From Maribacter antarcticus DSM 21422 (GTDB taxonomy: Bacteria > Bacteroidota > Bacteroidia > Flavobacteriales > Flavobacteriaceae): a DNA stretch of 64,000 nt. Positions 18,620 through 27,341 of the stretch are shown here, one piece after another; the stretch's first letter is position 1, and each line of letters opens with the position of its first letter. The notes below the pieces were generated by a model. It saw only the letters and a list, made by a program, of their open reading frames with translations, was not told the DNA's origin and searched no databases. Made by a program: the position numbers and the translations under genes. The stretch spans positions 61,001 through 125,000 of the forward strand of contig NZ_JHZC01000012.1 of assembly GCF_000621125.1 (NCBI RefSeq), written 5' to 3'.

Positions 18620-19252
18620 ATGAGTTTAGTCCGTTTAAAAATAAAAGGAATTTCGTACAGCCAAACCCAAAATGGCGCGTACGCCCTTATATTGAATGAA
18701 GTTGAAGGAGACCGTAAATTACCGATTGTGATCGGTGCTTTTGAAGCGCAGTCCATAGCTATAGCTTTGGAAAAAGAAATAAAGCCGCCGCGACCGTTGA
18801 CGCATGATTTATTTAAAAACTTCTCTGACCGTTTTGATATCGTTATAAAACAAGTAATTATTCATAAACTGGTAGATGGCGTTTTTTATTCCAGTATCAT
18901 CTGTGAACGTGATGGTATCGAAGAAATTATTGATGCCCGTACAAGTGATGCGATTGCCTTGGCATTGCGTTTTAATGCTCCTATATTTACCTACAAGACC
19001 ATCTTGGACAAAGCAGGAATTTTCCTGAAATTTTCGTCCAAGGATAAAGAATCGGATGACGCTAGCGGAGATAGTATCATAGTGGATGAGATTCTACAAG
19101 AGGGGGAAACCGTTCACATAGAATCCGGTGCCTCTGATGGGTATACGGAGCTTACCATAGATGAACTTGAAAAAGAACTTACAAAAGCTGTTACCGCTGA
19201 AGATTATGAAAAAGCAGCCAAGCTACGAGACGAAATATCCAAAAGGAATTAA
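18620..19252 (+). CDS. Bifunctional nuclease family protein (DUF151 + UVR motif)
   Basis: 210 residues from the ATG at 18620 (MSLVRLKIKGISYSQTQNG); the upstream in-frame start at 18548 lies inside the etfA terminator and is rejected. Residues about 1-140 are the bifunctional-nuclease (DUF151) domain, with PIVIGAFEAQSIAIALEKE and DARTSDAIALALRFNAPIF. The last 35 residues (IDELEKELTKAVTAEDYEKA, then AKLRDEI) are a UvrB/UvrC-type UVR coiled motif. Family members have reported RNase/DNase activity; the role here is unproven. Only 15 bases separate it from the nucleoside transporter, so the two are probably co-transcribed. Confidence 0.85.
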   Translation: MSLVRLKIKGISYSQTQNGAYALILNEVEGDRKLPIVIGAFEAQSIAIALEKEIKPPRPLTHDLFKNFSDRFDIVIKQVIIHKLVDGVFYSSIICERDGIEEIIDARTSDAIALALRFNAPIFTYKTILDKAGIFLKFSSKDKESDDASGDSIIVDEILQEGETVHIESGASDGYTELTIDELEKELTKAVTAEDYEKAAKLRDEISKRN

Positions 19253-19267
19253 AACCAAATCCTTCAC

Positions 19268-20725
19268 ATGAAGAAAAGTACGTGGTTAATCTCTTTTTTT
19301 ATTGTTTTCCCTTTTACTCTTTTTGCTCAGAACCCAGAAACCAATGACACCATCGTGACTTTTGTGGATTCTGCCGTTCTCAACGATATTTCAACCATAA
19401 GCAAGATTCTAGCACCCAACGAAGGATTTTCTCTGAACAGCCTTTGGCGCGGTGCAATTGGTATGGCGTCGCTATTGCTTTTAGCTTTTTTATTCAGCTC
19501 TAATCGCAGGGCCATAAATTGGAAAACTGTTGGCGTTGGCCTTACGTTACAATTGGTAATCGCTATTGGTGTATTAAAAGTACCGTTCATTCAACTCATC
19601 TTTGAACAAATAGGAAAGATTTTCGTAAGTATTTTAGAATTCACTCGTGCCGGAAGTAAATTTTTGTTTGAAGGACTGGTTGTCGACACCGGCACTTTCG
19701 GTTATATTTTCGCCTTTCAAGTGCTGCCTACCATCATATTCTTTTCAGCACTTACCTCACTATTATTTTACTTAGGAGTGATTCAAAAAGTGGTAAAAGC
19801 ATTGGCTTGGTTGTTATCAAAAAGTTTGGGTATATCAGGCGCAGAAAGCTTATCCGTAGCTGGAAACATTTTCTTAGGACAGACGGAAGCCCCGCTTCTA
19901 ATAAAGGCATATTTGGAGAAAATGACCCGCTCTGAAATCCTCCTCGTAATGATTGGCGGCATGGCAACGGTAGCAGGTGCAGTGCTTGCTGCCTATATTG
20001 GATTTTTAGGTGGAGAAGACGAAGCATTACAACTCTTGTTTGCCAAGCATTTGTTAGCAGCATCGGTAATGGCAGCTCCTGGCGCTATTGTAATCTCTAA
20101 AATGTTATACCCACAAACCGAAGCGGTAAATACAGACGTGAGCGTTTCTTCTGAAAAAATAGGCTCCAATGTTTTAGATGCCATTGCTAATGGCACCACG
20201 GAAGGTTTAAAACTTGCCGTGAACGTGGGTGCCATGCTATTGGTATTCGTCGCGATTATCGCTATGATCAACGGAATCTTGGAGTGGACGGGAGATTTAA
20301 TCAACCTCAACGATTGGATTGCCGAAAACACATCGTATCAACGATTTTCTTTGGAGGCAATTTTAGGTACTGTGTTCGCTCCCTTAATGTGGCTAATAGG
20401 TGTTGCCAAAGAAGATGTTATGCTGATGGGACAATTACTAGGTATTAAACTAGCAGCAAGCGAATTTGTGGGCTATATCCAATTAGCGGAATTAAAGGAT
20501 ATGGCGAGCATGCCCCATTTAAAATACAATAAATCCATTATCATGGCGACCTACATGCTCTGTGGCTTCGCTAACTTTGCCTCTATTGGCATCCAAATTG
20601 GCGGTATCGGCTCTTTAGCTCCTGGGCAACGGAAAACACTTTCTGAATTTGGGATGAAAGCGGTTTTGGGAGGTTCATTGGCCTCCTTACTTTCAGCAAC
20701 AATTGCTGGTATGATATTAGGGTAG
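19268..20725 (+). CDS. Concentrative nucleoside transporter (NupC/CNT family)
   Basis: 485 residues. An N-terminal signal-like segment (MKKSTWLISFFIVFPFTLFA) and about 60 hydrophilic residues precede the CNT membrane core, a leader often seen in flavobacterial members. Signatures: GQTEAPLLIKAYLEKMTRSE, MATVAGAVLAAYIGFLGG and CGFANFASIGIQIGGIGSLA, which belong to the substrate- and Na+-binding re-entrant loops. It imports nucleosides with Na+ or H+ across the inner membrane. Follows the DUF151 gene closely and fits the nucleoside salvage theme of the nearby thyA and the dNK at 7.2 kb. Confidence 0.92.
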   Translation: MKKSTWLISFFIVFPFTLFAQNPETNDTIVTFVDSAVLNDISTISKILAPNEGFSLNSLWRGAIGMASLLLLAFLFSSNRRAINWKTVGVGLTLQLVIAIGVLKVPFIQLIFEQIGKIFVSILEFTRAGSKFLFEGLVVDTGTFGYIFAFQVLPTIIFFSALTSLLFYLGVIQKVVKALAWLLSKSLGISGAESLSVAGNIFLGQTEAPLLIKAYLEKMTRSEILLVMIGGMATVAGAVLAAYIGFLGGEDEALQLLFAKHLLAASVMAAPGAIVISKMLYPQTEAVNTDVSVSSEKIGSNVLDAIANGTTEGLKLAVNVGAMLLVFVAIIAMINGILEWTGDLINLNDWIAENTSYQRFSLEAILGTVFAPLMWLIGVAKEDVMLMGQLLGIKLAASEFVGYIQLAELKDMASMPHLKYNKSIIMATYMLCGFANFASIGIQIGGIGSLAPGQRKTLSEFGMKAVLGGSLASLLSATIAGMILG

Positions 20726-20901
20726 ATAAAAACTCACTTGTTCTTTATCATGAGAACAGAACATTAGAGGTAATTTTTATCTGATATATAACTCCTTTAA
20801 ACCTTGGTTTTTCTTTCACGATAAAAAAATATACTTTTCATTTTCCCTTATAGCAAATGATTAGTATGCTTATCTTTTTGACACACACAACCAACACCTC
20901 T

Positions 20902-21752
20902 ATGAAAATCAGTCTACTATGTTTCCTATACAGCTCTTTTTTATTTGGGCATAATATTGGGGGTTTTTAATCCGTAATACCGACTAGTAGGACAACTGAA
21001 TATACGATACCGGACTCACATACTTTTAAAAAAATCATTTCCCGAGGTAAGACTTTAACGGAGAGCGGCGCGATAATGGGGACTAATGATTTTACAGGTT
21101 ATGTGCCACAAGCAGAAATAGCACCAATGAATTTTTAAGTGGCAACGCCGAAAAATTACCTAGTGATGTTTCTGTGCTAGACATAAACTGTAACAGCAGT
21201 AATTCGACCTACCAATCGTGACGATACCAATGCCAGTGTATTCGAAGTCTCCACTTGGTGCTTTGACTCTAATAATGATGGCTACGCCGTTTTGCCCAAA
21301 CTAGAAAGCTGCATCAGTCCTAGAACAATGTATACCAATAGTGTGATTCCAACAACAGATTGTGGGGATTTAGATGCTGAAGTAAACCCTGAAACTTTAT
21401 GGTTTATAAGAGCTAACAACGACAGCATTAAAGATGTTGAAAAATTTATAATTTCATATGAAAAACCTATAATAGGGTATATATCGGCAGTCCTGAGGCC
21501 ATTTTCTAATGAAATTATAAACAAAACGTATCCCAATCCTACTTCAAATACCATAGAAATAGATTTTGAAGTCTTAATCCCCGAGGTTGAACTTACAATA
21601 GTTAATGCTACGAGGCAATTAATCAAAAAGAATCCTTTACCAATACTCGTACTATTACCTTAAATTTCAACTCACTAGCATCTGGCATATACTTTATTGC
21701 GATTCAAAGTGAAAACAAGATTTTAGAATATCAAAAAATTAGTAAACGATAA
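20902..21752 (+). pseudogene. Decayed T9SS-secreted protein with C-terminal sorting domain
   Basis: The ATG at 20902 starts a signal peptide (MKISLLCFLYSSFLFGHNIG), then a stop; the same frame resumes TIPDSHTFKKIISRGKTLTE. Pieces in changing frames follow: FLSGNAEKLPSDVSVLDINC, FEVSTWCFDSNNDGYAVLPK and, in the longest open piece (21292-21663), YPNPTSNTIEIDF with VELTIVNA. After a frameshift near 21630 the end reads KESFTNTRTITLNF, SLASGIYFIAIQ and KILEYQKISKR-stop. YPNPxxN plus LxxGIYF is the T9SS type A sorting domain. At least three stops or frameshifts; the original function is unknown. Nothing else is visible between 20726 and 21921. Confidence 0.75.
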
Positions 21753-21921
21753 TTTGGCACCTTCGTTAATAAATTTTTATAACCGATAAGAGATTCGACA
21801 ACTTTACTTCTTCTTAAATCATATTTTTGTTTTGATTCCACTTTCTGGAATAAAATCTTACTTATGAACACCTAAAATAGGTATTCAATTTAAAACAACC
21901 TGTTAGCGAATTAGCATCTAG

Positions 21922-22746
21922 ATGAAACAGTACCACGACTTATTAAAGCATGTTTTAGCAGAAGGAAATCAAAAAGGAGACCGCACGGGAACCGGCACAA
22001 AAAGTGTCTTTGGATATCAGATGCGATTTGACCTAAGTAAAGGTTTTCCGATGGTGACCACTAAAAAATTACATTTAAAGTCCATCGTTTATGAGCTGCT
22101 TTGGTTTTTGAAAGGCGACACCAATATAGGATACCTAAAAGAAAATGGTGTTCGTATTTGGAACGATTGGGCAGACGAAAATGGCGACTTAGGCCCCGTT
22201 TATGGAAAACAATGGCGTAATTGGAACGACGACGAAATAGATCAAATAAAAGATGTCGTCTTTTCGTTAAAAAATAATCCTAACAGTAGGAGGATGTTAG
22301 TCTCCGCTTGGAATCCTAGTGTACTACCAGACACCTCCAAATCTTTTGCGGAAAATGTTGCAAATAACAAAGCCGCATTACCGCCTTGCCATGCTTTTTT
22401 TCAATTTTATGTGGCCGATGGCAAATTAAGCTGTCAATTATACCAACGAAGCGCAGACATCTTTTTGGGCGTTCCTTTTAACATCGCTTCTTATGCGTTG
22501 TTCACGATGATGATGGCGCAAGTATGTGGTTACGAAGTAGGAGATTTTATACATACGTTTGGAGATGCCCATATTTATGATAATCACATGGAGCAAGTGG
22601 AGCTTCAATTGAGCAGAGAACCCAGACCCTTACCAACAATGGTGATCAATCCAGAAGTAACCGATATTTTTGACTTTAAGTTTGAAGATTTTACACTGGT
22701 CGATTATAATCCGCATCCGCATATTAAAGGGACAGTTGCTATTTAA
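21922..22746 (+). CDS. thyA: Thymidylate synthase
   Basis: 274 residues. It methylates dUMP to dTMP using methylene-THF. Seen: [20 protein letters not shown] near the N-terminus, [13 protein letters not shown], the catalytic cysteine in [12 protein letters not shown], the [20 protein letters not shown] segment, and [13 protein letters not shown]. Length is close to the usual 264. Complete with ATG start. Dihydrofolate reductase, which recycles its DHF product, lies 6 kb downstream, not in the same operon. Confidence 0.97.
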   Translation: MKQYHDLLKHVLAEGNQKGDRTGTGTKSVFGYQMRFDLSKGFPMVTTKKLHLKSIVYELLWFLKGDTNIGYLKENGVRIWNDWADENGDLGPVYGKQWRNWNDDEIDQIKDVVFSLKNNPNSRRMLVSAWNPSVLPDTSKSFAENVANNKAALPPCHAFFQFYVADGKLSCQLYQRSADIFLGVPFNIASYALFTMMMAQVCGYEVGDFIHTFGDAHIYDNHMEQVELQLSREPRPLPTMVINPEVTDIFDFKFEDFTLVDYNPHPHIKGTVAI

Positions 22747-22837
22747 ACCCACGCGCTTAAACTGCCGACACCATTAAATTTTTAATTTATTATTAGAAAT
22801 AGTTAAACCAGAATACTTTCATGTATCAATTTCTTTT

Positions 22838-24058
22838 ATGAAAAGACTATTATTGAGTTTAACCATGATTGTTGGAATATATTTTACATCCTATTCCCAA
22901 GTAACGTTTGAAGAAGGTTATTACATAAATAACCAAAACCAAAGGACTGAATGTCTAATAAAAAATTACAGTCGTAGGAGTAACCCTACGGACATAATGT
23001 TTAGGTCTTCTACAAATAACAACACAGTAAGACTTTCTATTAATGATGTTAAGCAGTTTGAAATCTATAATAGCGCAAAATTCATAAGAGTCACAGCAGA
23101 TATAGATCAATCTAGCCAAAGTATAAATACTATAGATAAAAGCTGGAAACCTATATTAGAAACCAAAACTGTGTTTGTACGCGAACTCGTTAAAGGACCG
23201 GTCAACTTATATTCTTTGATAGAAGATAACCGTGAACTCTTCTTTTTTAGTAAAGATAGTTCTAGAATTAAGCAATTAATCTTTAAACGTTATTTGGTAG
23301 GAAGAAATAATTTTGGAGAGAACAATACTTTTAGAGAACAGTTACTAGATAATTTAAAATGTCCTGAGTTCTCGTTTAAAAAAATGCAAGAGGTAGTTTA
23401 CATCAAAAAGAGTCTGCAAAAAATAGTTAAGGAATACAATACTTGTGTTGGCCAAGAATCCTCAAACGTTGAAAAAAAGAGGGAAAAAACAAAATTCAAC
23501 CTTAATTTAAGACCAAGGATGAACTACTCATCAACTATGACACCTGGCCCTCCATTCGCATCAGCAAATTTAACAATGAATCAAAAACAAAGTTTTGGAT
23601 TCGGTATTGAAACTGAAATTATTCTACCTATTAATAAGAATAAGTGGAGTATTATCGCAGAGGCCGCCTATCAAGAATTTAGCAATCAAAATATATTTGA
23701 AACTTCTAACGTATCAGGTGGAATAGTAAACTCAACTCTAGCATACTCCTCCATAGAAATTCCATTAGGAGTTAGACACTATATGTTTTTAAGTAAAAAT
23801 TCCAAACTTTTTATTAATATGGCCTATACGATGGACTTTACAATAAAAACTGAATTTGAATTTACTCGAGCCGACGAAACGGTTCTTCGATCTGGAGACT
23901 TTAGAACATTTGGAAGTTTTTCTGGTGGTTTCGGATATAAATATCTTGATAAATTTAGCTTAGAGTTTAGGCTTTTGACACTATCACACAGAACTATACT
24001 TTTTGCAGATTCAGAATTTAATAGCTATTCTGTAATTTTTGGTTACACACTTTTTTAG
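22838..24058 (+). CDS. Outer-membrane beta-barrel protein of unknown function
   Basis: 406 residues. A signal peptide (MKRLLLSLTMIVGIYFTSYS, cut near SYSQ) is followed by a soluble N-terminal part (to about 210) of the kind found before PorT-like barrels, with EEGYYINNQNQRTECLIKN and ELFFFSKDSSRIKQLIFKRY. The C-terminal half (about 220-406) alternates polar and aromatic residues as beta strands do (LNLRPRMNYSS, FGFGIETEIILPI, SIEIPLGVRHYMFL) and ends in YSVIFGYTLF. Common in Flavobacteriaceae without assigned function. No operon partner is visible. Confidence 0.7.
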   Translation: MKRLLLSLTMIVGIYFTSYSQVTFEEGYYINNQNQRTECLIKNYSRRSNPTDIMFRSSTNNNTVRLSINDVKQFEIYNSAKFIRVTADIDQSSQSINTIDKSWKPILETKTVFVRELVKGPVNLYSLIEDNRELFFFSKDSSRIKQLIFKRYLVGRNNFGENNTFREQLLDNLKCPEFSFKKMQEVVYIKKSLQKIVKEYNTCVGQESSNVEKKREKTKFNLNLRPRMNYSSTMTPGPPFASANLTMNQKQSFGFGIETEIILPINKNKWSIIAEAAYQEFSNQNIFETSNVSGGIVNSTLAYSSIEIPLGVRHYMFLSKNSKLFINMAYTMDFTIKTEFEFTRADETVLRSGDFRTFGSFSGGFGYKYLDKFSLEFRLLTLSHRTILFADSEFNSYSVIFGYTLF

Positions 24059-24140
24059 GGTTGGTTAAAAAATTATTTATTCTGTGTTTGACCTACTCTC
24101 CTAATTATATGCATAAGCTATAACTAAGATATCAGGCTTT

Positions 24141-24314
24141 GATTTTTGAACGCATCGACAAACTAAAACGGGCCAACAAAAAGTGGCGGTAGGGCTCGGT
24201 CTTGCTATGGTCAAAAAAATAATGGAGCTGAACAATTTCAGCATCATTGTGCTTAGCAAATCTAATGAAAAACCGCCTTTTATTTTTAGTTTACCTATGT
24301 ATAATTTGGATTAA
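24141..24314 (+). pseudogene. Remnant of a histidine kinase C-terminus (ATPase G2 box)
   Basis: One plus-strand frame of 58 codons reads D-F-stop, THRQTKTGQQKVAVGLGLAM, VKKIMELNNFSIIVLSKS and PPFIFSLP before its stop at 24312-24314. GLGLAMVKKIMEL followed by an xFxFSLP end is the G2 box and last strand of HATPase_c domains in sensor kinases. There is an internal stop and no upstream kinase domain. The rest of 24059-24376 shows nothing else, apart from a weak -7-like TATCTTTA (24353-24360) ahead of egtB. Confidence 0.6.
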
Positions 24315-24376
24315 AAGAACGTTAAAGAGCAAATGGGGCCATAATATTTGGTTATCTTTAAAATCAAATTACCTTC

Positions 24377-25537
24377 ATGAACCTTACCGATTCGCTGCTG
24401 GATTTCTTTTTAGAAACCCGTGAGTATACTGAGTCCATTTGCAAACCCTTAGAAATTGAAGATTACGTTGTCCAACCCAGTATAGACGTAAGTCCACCCA
24501 AATGGCATTTAGGCCATACGACGTGGTTCTTTGAGGAATTCATCTTAAAACCTTACGCAAAAAGTTACAGCATTTTTGATGTCGATTTCTCCTTTGTCTT
24601 CAACAGCTATTACGAAACTGTTGGCAAACGAGTTGTTAGGGCAGACCGTGGTAATATGAGCAGGCCTTCCGTGGAAAAGGTATATGCATACCGAAACCAT
24701 GTAACGGGAGCTTTAAAAAGTTTCTTGGAAAAGAAAAATTCAAAAGAGGTTTTGGATATTTTAGAAATTGGCATCCATCACGAGAAACAACATCAGGAAT
24801 TGTTATTGACGGATATCAAGTACATTCTGGGCAATAATCCCTTGCTTCCCAAGTACACGAAAAATTTCAAAGAACATAACTCCTTAGAACGGGCTCAAGA
24901 ATGGGTCCCCATGGAGGAAGGGATTTACGAAATAGGCCACAAATCCACAGATTTCTGCTACGATAATGAACTAGGGAGACATAAGGTGTATCTACATTCC
25001 TATGCTATTTCCAATACGCTGGTAACCAATGCAGAGTATATGGCTTTTATAGAAGCCGGTGGTTACCAAAAATTTGACCTTTGGCATGCCGAAGGATGGG
25101 ATTGGGTAAACAGAGAACAAATTTCTGCTCCTTTGTATTGGCACATCATAGACGGAATCTGGCACCACTACACCTATAACGGTTTGCAAAAAATAACTAC
25201 TGAAACCCCAGTAACTCACCTCTCCTATTTTGAAGCTTTTGCCTATGCGCAATGGAAAGGTTGCCGCTTGCCTACAGAATTTGAATGGGAAGCTGCGCAG
25301 CATCTTTTTGCCTGGGGCCAGCGATGGGAATGGACGGAAAGTGCCTACCTACCTTACCCTAATTACAAAAAAGCGGATGGTGCCTTGGGCGAATACAACG
25401 GTAAGTTTATGGTGAACCAGAAAGTTCTTCGCGGCAGTTCGGTAGCTACATCCAGTAAACATGCAAGACCTACCTACCGCAATTTTTTTCAAACTAATTT
25501 AAGATGGCAATTTACCGGATTAAGGTTAGCCAAATAA
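24377..25537 (+). CDS. egtB: Ergothioneine biosynthesis protein EgtB (sulfoxide synthase)
   Basis: 386 residues. An N-terminal DinB-like domain (about 5-145) carries the iron ligands: WHLGHTTWFFEE (His47) and the HxxxHxE motif HEKQHQE (His135, His139). The C-terminal domain (about 160-386) is the formylglycine-generating-enzyme/sulfatase-modifying fold, with AISNTLVTNAEYMAFIEAGG, GCRLPTEFEWEAA and WQFTGLRLAK. EgtB is an Fe(II) enzyme that joins trimethylhistidine to a thiol (gamma-glutamylcysteine or cysteine) with O2. It is shorter than OvoA and lacks a fused methyltransferase, and egtD follows 16 bases later, which favours ergothioneine over ovothiol. Confidence 0.9.
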   Translation: MNLTDSLLDFFLETREYTESICKPLEIEDYVVQPSIDVSPPKWHLGHTTWFFEEFILKPYAKSYSIFDVDFSFVFNSYYETVGKRVVRADRGNMSRPSVEKVYAYRNHVTGALKSFLEKKNSKEVLDILEIGIHHEKQHQELLLTDIKYILGNNPLLPKYTKNFKEHNSLERAQEWVPMEEGIYEIGHKSTDFCYDNELGRHKVYLHSYAISNTLVTNAEYMAFIEAGGYQKFDLWHAEGWDWVNREQISAPLYWHIIDGIWHHYTYNGLQKITTETPVTHLSYFEAFAYAQWKGCRLPTEFEWEAAQHLFAWGQRWEWTESAYLPYPNYKKADGALGEYNGKFMVNQKVLRGSSVATSSKHARPTYRNFFQTNLRWQFTGLRLAK

Positions 25538-25553
25538 TTACGACCTACACTAC

Positions 25554-26528
25554 ATGCATAAAAAGTTAGCACCTAAATTAGATACGCAATTTAAACAAGA
25601 GGTATACCAAGGCCTTACGTCATACCCGAAGTTCCTATCCTCCAAATACATCTATGATAAGGCAGGAGATGCCCTTTTTCAGGACATTATGAACATGCCA
25701 GAGTACTATCTCACCAATACGGAATTCAGTATTTTGGAAACGTACAAGGAACAACTTGCCCAATATTTTTTTAATAACGAAAAACCTTTTCATTTAATAG
25801 AAATGGGAGCTGGCGATGGAAAAAAGACCAAGATTCTTTTACATCATTTTACTGACAAAAAACTCGATTTTACCTTTCGCCCTATCGACATTAGTCAGAA
25901 TGCATTGGATTCCCTACAGGCCAATCTAAAAGATGAAATTCCAGAATTAGCTACGGAACCGATGCAAGGCACGTATTTTGAAACGCTAAAAAAACTCAAT
26001 TTCGCTACGGATGAACGAAAAGTCATTCTCTTCCTTGGTTCCAATATAGGAAATCTTTTACATGACCAAGCGATTGAATTTCTCTCGAAAATACAGGAAT
26101 ACATGCAACCGAATGACTTACTGTTTATAGGTTTTGACCAGAAAAAGCATCCCCAAATCTTATTGGATGCGTATAACGATACAACAGGAATTACAGCAAG
26201 GTTCAATAAAAACCTATTGGTACGAATTAATCGAGAACTAGAAGCTAATTTTGATATGGATAGTTTTATGCATTGGGAAGTGTACGATCCGGAGAGTGGC
26301 ACAGCAAAAAGTTATTTGGTAGCACAATCGCCACAACAAGTACATATAGAAAAGCTGAGTCTGGATGTTACTTTCGACGCATGGGAAACCATACATACTG
26401 AAATTTCCCAAAAATACGACGACAAAACGGTGCATTGGCTTGCGGAAAAGTCTGGGTTGAAGGTGTTGGAAACATTTAGTGACGCAAAGAATTATTACAA
26501 AAATTATCTATTTACAAAATCAGTTTAA
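25554..26528 (+). CDS. egtD: L-histidine N(alpha)-methyltransferase EgtD
   Basis: 324 residues. EgtD trimethylates histidine to hercynine using three SAM, the first step of ergothioneine synthesis. It reads SSKYIYDKAGDALFQDIMNM, then PEYYLTNTE, the conserved family opening (YxYDxxGxxLFxxIxxxPEYYxTxTE), and the SAM loop IEMGAGDGKKT (about 83-93), then FRPIDIS and VILFLGSNIGN. Length matches the family (about 320). Ends 9 bases before the DUF427 gene. Its high SAM demand links it to metK in this window. Confidence 0.93.
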   Translation: MHKKLAPKLDTQFKQEVYQGLTSYPKFLSSKYIYDKAGDALFQDIMNMPEYYLTNTEFSILETYKEQLAQYFFNNEKPFHLIEMGAGDGKKTKILLHHFTDKKLDFTFRPIDISQNALDSLQANLKDEIPELATEPMQGTYFETLKKLNFATDERKVILFLGSNIGNLLHDQAIEFLSKIQEYMQPNDLLFIGFDQKKHPQILLDAYNDTTGITARFNKNLLVRINRELEANFDMDSFMHWEVYDPESGTAKSYLVAQSPQQVHIEKLSLDVTFDAWETIHTEISQKYDDKTVHWLAEKSGLKVLETFSDAKNYYKNYLFTKSV

Positions 26529-26537
26529 AAAAAAATT

Positions 26538-26819
26538 ATGAAGGCAGTTTGGAACAATACTATAATCGCAGAAAGCAATGAAACTTTGGTCGTAGAAAAC
26601 AATCATTATTTTCCTGCAGAAAGTATCAAAAAAGAATATTTTAAAACGAGTGACACCCATACCTCGTGTCCATGGAAAGGAATGGCCTCCTACTACACAG
26701 TAGAAGTAAACGGCAAGCAAAACCCCGATGCAGCTTGGTATTACCCAGAAGTAAGCGAATTGGCAAAAGGTATCAAAGGCCGGGTTGCTTTTTGGAAAGG
26801 TGTTTCTTTAGAGCAATAA
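26538..26819 (+). CDS. DUF427 domain protein
   Basis: 93 residues and full length for the domain. Signatures: VENNHYFPAESI, the conserved TSCPWKGMASYYTVEVNG, then AAWYYPEVSELAKGIKGRVA, with CPWKG (here with Cys49) and a closing FWKGVSLEQ. DUF427 proteins are small cytoplasmic folds of unknown function. Third gene of the egtB-egtD unit (9 bases after egtD) and followed by a terminator, so it is transcribed with the ergothioneine genes; whether it works in that pathway is not known. Confidence 0.85.
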   Translation: MKAVWNNTIIAESNETLVVENNHYFPAESIKKEYFKTSDTHTSCPWKGMASYYTVEVNGKQNPDAAWYYPEVSELAKGIKGRVAFWKGVSLEQ

Positions 26820-26837
26820 ATCTTCTGTAGTAGTTAT

Positions 26838-26876
26838 AAAAAAAAGAGGCACAGGAAATTACTATGCCTCTTTGTA
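26838..26876. terminator. Bidirectional terminator after the egt operon
   Basis: AAAGAGGCA (26843-26851) and TGCCTCTTT (26865-26873) pair around a 13-base loop, with A and T tracts outside. It ends the egtB-egtD-DUF427 unit and the convergent CBM48 gene. Confidence 0.8.
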
Positions 26877-26892
26877 ATTTAGTATAAGGTAA

Positions 26893-27189
26893 CTACAATT
26901 CTAGAACAGCATTCTCAGAACCGGCATAATCGTTCCACTGGTAACGGTCAGCTTCAGCATCGTTTACGAATGCACCATCTACGATATACTTAAACTCGTA
27001 GCTGTTTTCCTTTGGAAGATCAAACGTTCCTTTAAAAGTTCCGTTCTTTAATTTCTTTAATGTGCTACCTTTAGGGTTCCAATTATTGAAATCACCTACT
27101 ACAGCCACTTTTTTCGCCTCTTCTGCTGGCACAGTAAATGTTACCTTACAGACGGGTTTAGTTTTTAAAAATTGTTTTGCAATTGCCAT
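26893..27189 (-). CDS. Small CBM48 / glycogen-binding-type domain protein
   Basis: 98 residues, essentially one early-set (AMPK-beta/isoamylase N-terminal-like) domain: CKVTFTVPAEEAKKVAVVGD, then FNNWNP, LKKLKNGTFKGTFDLPK and YEFKYIVDGAFVNDAEADRY with QWNDYAG. FNNWNP and YEFKYIVDG are the carbohydrate-contact region of CBM48 domains. No signal peptide and no catalytic domain, so a cytoplasmic glycogen- or starch-associated role is plausible but unproven. Stand-alone proteins of this kind are common in Flavobacteriaceae. Monocistronic. Confidence 0.85.
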   Translation of the reverse strand: MAIAKQFLKTKPVCKVTFTVPAEEAKKVAVVGDFNNWNPKGSTLKKLKNGTFKGTFDLPKENSYEFKYIVDGAFVNDAEADRYQWNDYAGSENAVLEL

Positions 27190-27341
27190 GATATGTATTT
27201 ATTAAGATATACGGCAAAACTACTATATTAAGACGCTCATTTACAATGATCCGAATCACTTTTATGAATTTCATAATAATTTGGCAACAATTAACAAATG
27301 TCTGAAAATTAGCGCTTTTAAAAATAATAAGTCAGTAAATG

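Noticed and set aside
21292..21663. A 123-codon open frame as a stand-alone gene
   Set aside because: Its end is a T9SS sorting domain cut by a frameshift, and upstream pieces of the same protein lie in other frames; it is part of the pseudogene.
24377..25537. OvoA (ovothiol synthase) instead of EgtB
   Set aside because: OvoA is about 700 residues with a fused methyltransferase; here the protein is 386 residues and a separate EgtD follows.
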